Assembly (NCBI GenBank): GCA_021904315.1
Contig: CM038907.1
Coordinates: 20,963,223-21,027,222, forward strand
Direction: 5' to 3'
Length of the DNA stretch: 64,000 nt
DNA from: Sphagnum magellanicum
Lineage: Eukaryota > Streptophyta > Sphagnopsida > Sphagnales > Sphagnaceae
The number at the start of each line of letters is the position of its first letter. The first letter of the stretch is position 1. The notes under the pieces are model-generated. The model was not told the origin of the DNA. It ran no database searches and worked only from the letters and a program-made list of their open reading frames with translations. This document shows, in pieces, positions 61,301 to 64,000 of the stretch. Made by a program: the position numbers and the translations under genes.

Positions 61301-63171
61301 ATTTAAGCTAACTGTGATGATAGTTTAAAATCCATCTACCCACCACCCAACACTGGTTGACAGTTGACATGTTGACATCCATGTCTGGTAAACATTGCTG
61401 AAATAAAAACAATGGGGTTCAGCTTCCTTATTTGAACAGCTGAATTTCAACAATTATATAGTGGGGACTGAGTCAGTTGTGTTTGATTTTGTAACAAGGC
61501 TTGGTATCCTATTGAATCTTTATAATAAACCCTTGCAATTTGTGGTGTTGTTTTAGTCAGGAGAGAATTGGGATGCAGGTACTAAAAAAGCTTTTTAGTT
61601 TGAAATGTGTTTGATATATACCATAATACTTCCATGAAATCTCTGTCTTAAAGCCTTGTCTGGTTGCTCCATGTCTTCCACTCAAATTCGTCTTCCGAGA
61701 GGATCATTGATTGTCATAAGTTGGACCATAAAATAGACATCTTGGTTTATGGTTGATGTTTATAAGGAAGTAAAGCTTGAGGGTACTTCATGTTTTCAGA
61801 ATGAAAACACAATAGGAGTTTAATATTTTTGGATATTGGGCTGACTGTTGTAACCTTTGATCACCAATGGTGCACTTGCAGTGTAGAATGTAATTGCTTC
61901 AGAGCAGCACCTTGCACTTCATCTTGCCTTCATGTGCTGGAGAAGCGGCCACTGTGCTCCTGTCTGCACTACTGTGATGGAGCAATACCCATCACTGTTC
62001 CATCCTAGAGATGGAGTTCACACCGTAATGTGGTGGTCAGATTGAACACTGGGTCCAAGTGTGAAGCCAAAAAACCTGATTTCCTTGTCTCTGAACTCTA
62101 CACATTGTGCTTCTCCACAGTCTTGATATTTGTCCCTATGGTTCTTCAATTTGGGGAGTGCGTCAATTACAATCCATTAGGTGGCACAACTTCCCATGTG
62201 CCAATATCAAAGTACAGACAACATGCCAAACCAAAGAAATCCTGAAACACCACCTTGCCTCCCTGTCACATTGGTTATGTAGCAGTACGAGAAGTACTAC
62301 AACACTGTGTAACCAATACAGCTCTCCTTCACCAACACCTGATCACCTCTGCACAGCTTGCCATATTACACTCAGTCAGTTTCTTGTAGGTTTCCATCTG
62401 TACCCAACCCCACCATAAGTACAGGAAGCTGAAGGGAATATCTCTAGCATGGCCACCTATCACTGTCATGTGCCAGGGCCTGATTGTCCTCAAAAGCTGA
62501 GGAACATGGGTAAGATACTGGTGCTAGCGGCAAAAGTTGCATACACACAAGACTTCTAAGACCCTTGCTTGTGTTGTAGCACTTGTACAATCAAGTTATA
62601 TGAGATTTCTAGAATTAAACTTAAAAGAGGGCCTGAAAAGTGTGTTAGTCATCAAAGGAAAGCTGAAGTAAGTAGATTACTTACAGAGTTTACACAAAGC
62701 AAGCTGTAAAAAAGTATGGAGGTACAGTCTCAGCATCAGACCTACAGACTGGACCGCATCTCACACATCCTGACAGAAAGCTGACAACTAAAGTGGCTCA
62801 ATTACCATGTATGATGATACTTGGTCTTATTCACAATCTGCCCAATGTGCGACTCCTTCAAACCAGTAGACGCAAAAGGTGAATTCCCTTAACCCATTGT
62901 ACACACAATGTAACTGAAGAAACAAATACATTTGCCTCTATTGGTTTGGAGCAGTTGCATGGTATGTCAAATTGCTGCAAGCACAGTATATTAGTGGATT
63001 ATGAAATTGCACACCTGTAGAAAGACATGTGAGCAGCTCATGAACCCATAGATTCCTCAGAACACTATTCAATCCCTGAAGTTTTGGCTCTGCACAATAA
63101 TTTGCATGAGTGGTCTTTAACAAAACTTGGAAAAAGAAAACCAACAATATGTAGAAATAGTGAAACCATCC
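61301..63171. other. GC-richer region downstream of the partial gene
   Basis: From about 61860 composition becomes more balanced. Overlapping plus-strand frames (62030-62245, 62107-62418) and a minus-strand frame (62938-63147) are present, but none shows a motif or splice support. I report no gene here. Confidence 0.4.
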
Positions 63172-63177
63172 TTTATT
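63172..63177 (-). terminator. Polyadenylation signal candidate
   Basis: AATAAA on the minus strand, about 255 nt after the stop codon at 63433, in T-rich context. It would end the partial gene's transcript near 63150. Confidence 0.45.
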
Positions 63178-63432
63178 GATTAAGCATGAAAAGGTAATGC
63201 TCCACTGTCAGCCTGTTCCCCAGTCATCTCTTTATAGACATACGGACCAGAAGCATTTCTAACTCATTTGCTGAGCAGGTGGGCACCATGATTCTCCCCA
63301 GTAGTACTGTATGACACCATCATCATCCTTCTCCACAAGGAAGCTATTTACATCCAGCAAACATCACACATGCTCAGAATGGTGAATTCCCAATTAAAAT
63401 GTTCACTCATGACCAAAATTTCATCCTCCCCT

Positions 63433-64000
63433 TCAGATAGAGGATGTTGGAGCATCATCTATATCTTTCACGCCAACTACCACTCTCAGAAGGTCTAGAC
63501 CAATCCTTGCTTTTGTCAGGTCAGAGACATCTCCCATGTCAGGGAGCTGGACACCTACAATCTCACTAAGCTTCTCCACATCCTTCCAAATAGAATACTG
63601 AGGTGCAAATTCCTCCCCAAGAATTCTTTGTATGACTGTGATCTCACTCCTCAAATGGCATGCAACCTCTGCAGTTGATGGAGGATATGCAGGGAACAAC
63701 TTGCCCTTGTCTTTTTCCCTCCAGTAACTCAATAGTCCTTCAAATTCTCCTGAAAATACATCAATGCTCTCAATGCTTGTAGTTGATCCAGGAGGGAATT
63801 CTGAAGAGCGGGATGTTATAATATCACTCCTGTGCTCAGGCCACTCTTTGAATCCTTTCCCAAACTCTTTGAACCTGTGGTGTTGTTGTGGTGGTGCCTC
63901 CTCATACATGGACAATGGACTGATGGGAGCATATCCTTCATCATTGTTCCGCTCCGGAGAGTCTGCAATACTAGAAGGTGCTTTTGGTAACCACTGGTTG
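63433..64000 (-). CDS. Unrecognised protein, 3' part of a gene (runs off window)
   Basis: The minus strand is open from the window edge to a TGA at 63433-63435, about 188 codons, so the gene starts beyond 64000. The N-terminal visible part is Pro/Ser/Glu/His-rich and looks disordered (ERNNDEGYAPISPLSMYEEA). From about residue 60 on it looks folded, with LLSYWREKDKGKLFPAYPPS, EVACHLRSEITVIQRILGEE and a helical C-terminal segment containing DLTKARIGLDLLRVVVGV. Composition and an AATAAA at 63177-63172 support a real last exon. No internal donor is evident before the stop. I could not assign a family or location. It could be a host gene or a well-preserved element gene. Confidence 0.6.
   Translation of the reverse strand, partial: NQWLPKAPSSIADSPERNNDEGYAPISPLSMYEEAPPQQHHRFKEFGKGFKEWPEHRSDIITSRSSEFPPGSTTSIESIDVFSGEFEGLLSYWREKDKGKLFPAYPPSTAEVACHLRSEITVIQRILGEEFAPQYSIWKDVEKLSEIVGVQLPDMGDVSDLTKARIGLDLLRVVVGVKDIDDAPTSSI

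Noticed and set aside
1..64000. CRISPR arrays, bacterial operons, rRNA or tRNA genes
   Set aside because: The repeats here are contiguous tandem units without unique spacers. The genes are intron-bearing plant genes. I recognised no rRNA or tRNA sequence by eye.

Overview
The window is nuclear DNA of a land plant: AT-rich, visibly poor in CG dinucleotides, with GT-AG introns and typical plant genes (an F-box/kelch protein and a GPI-anchored blue-copper phytocyanin). Sparse genes in a sea of decayed transposon sequence suggest a large, methylated genome. A gymnosperm, fern or lycophyte is my guess; the sequence does not prove it.

Layout. 0-5.4 kb: tandem arrays, among them a 79-bp unit carrying telomere-like CCCTAAA/TTTAGGG arms that form a hairpin, a 33-bp array and a 175-bp array with an internal inverted repeat. 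6.1-7.2 kb: a two-exon uclacyanin-like gene on the plus strand. 7.3-21.5 kb: AT-rich intergenic DNA with decayed transposase-like reading frames (10.3-11.6 kb hAT-like, 13.6-14.4 kb, 20.4-20.9 kb) and low-complexity tracts. 21.6-24.1 kb: a GC-richer genic island with a candidate multi-exon plus-strand gene that I do not recognise, then a convergent small Gly/Thr/Ala-rich minus-strand gene with a TATA-like element and a pyrimidine-rich leader. 24.4-29.7 kb: repeats and AT-rich DNA. 30.1-32.4 kb: a complete four-exon F-box/kelch gene on the minus strand, of the Arabidopsis SAGL1 (At1g55270) type. 33.2-40.7 kb: dispersed repeats and AT-rich DNA.

40.8-52.2 kb is the most interesting block. Decayed genes point away from a common centre near 47.4 kb. 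The plus strand carries a DUF7869-like, transposon-type protein with a GHTHEDID motif. The minus strand carries at least two exon-like frames of unknown type, followed by two FCP1-like HAD phosphatase fragments. Arrays built on a TGGCCACCA motif lie on both sides. Most stops inside these frames are explained by C-to-T or G-to-A change, as expected for methylated, silenced DNA. 52.2-61.9 kb: AT-rich DNA with copies of repeats seen elsewhere in the window. 61.9-64 kb: GC-richer again, with the 3' part of an unrecognised minus-strand gene running off the window end.

The genes that look intact (phytocyanin, the small 23.3-kb gene, F-box/kelch, the 63.4-kb partial gene) are independent single-copy-looking loci. 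I see no functional cluster among them.
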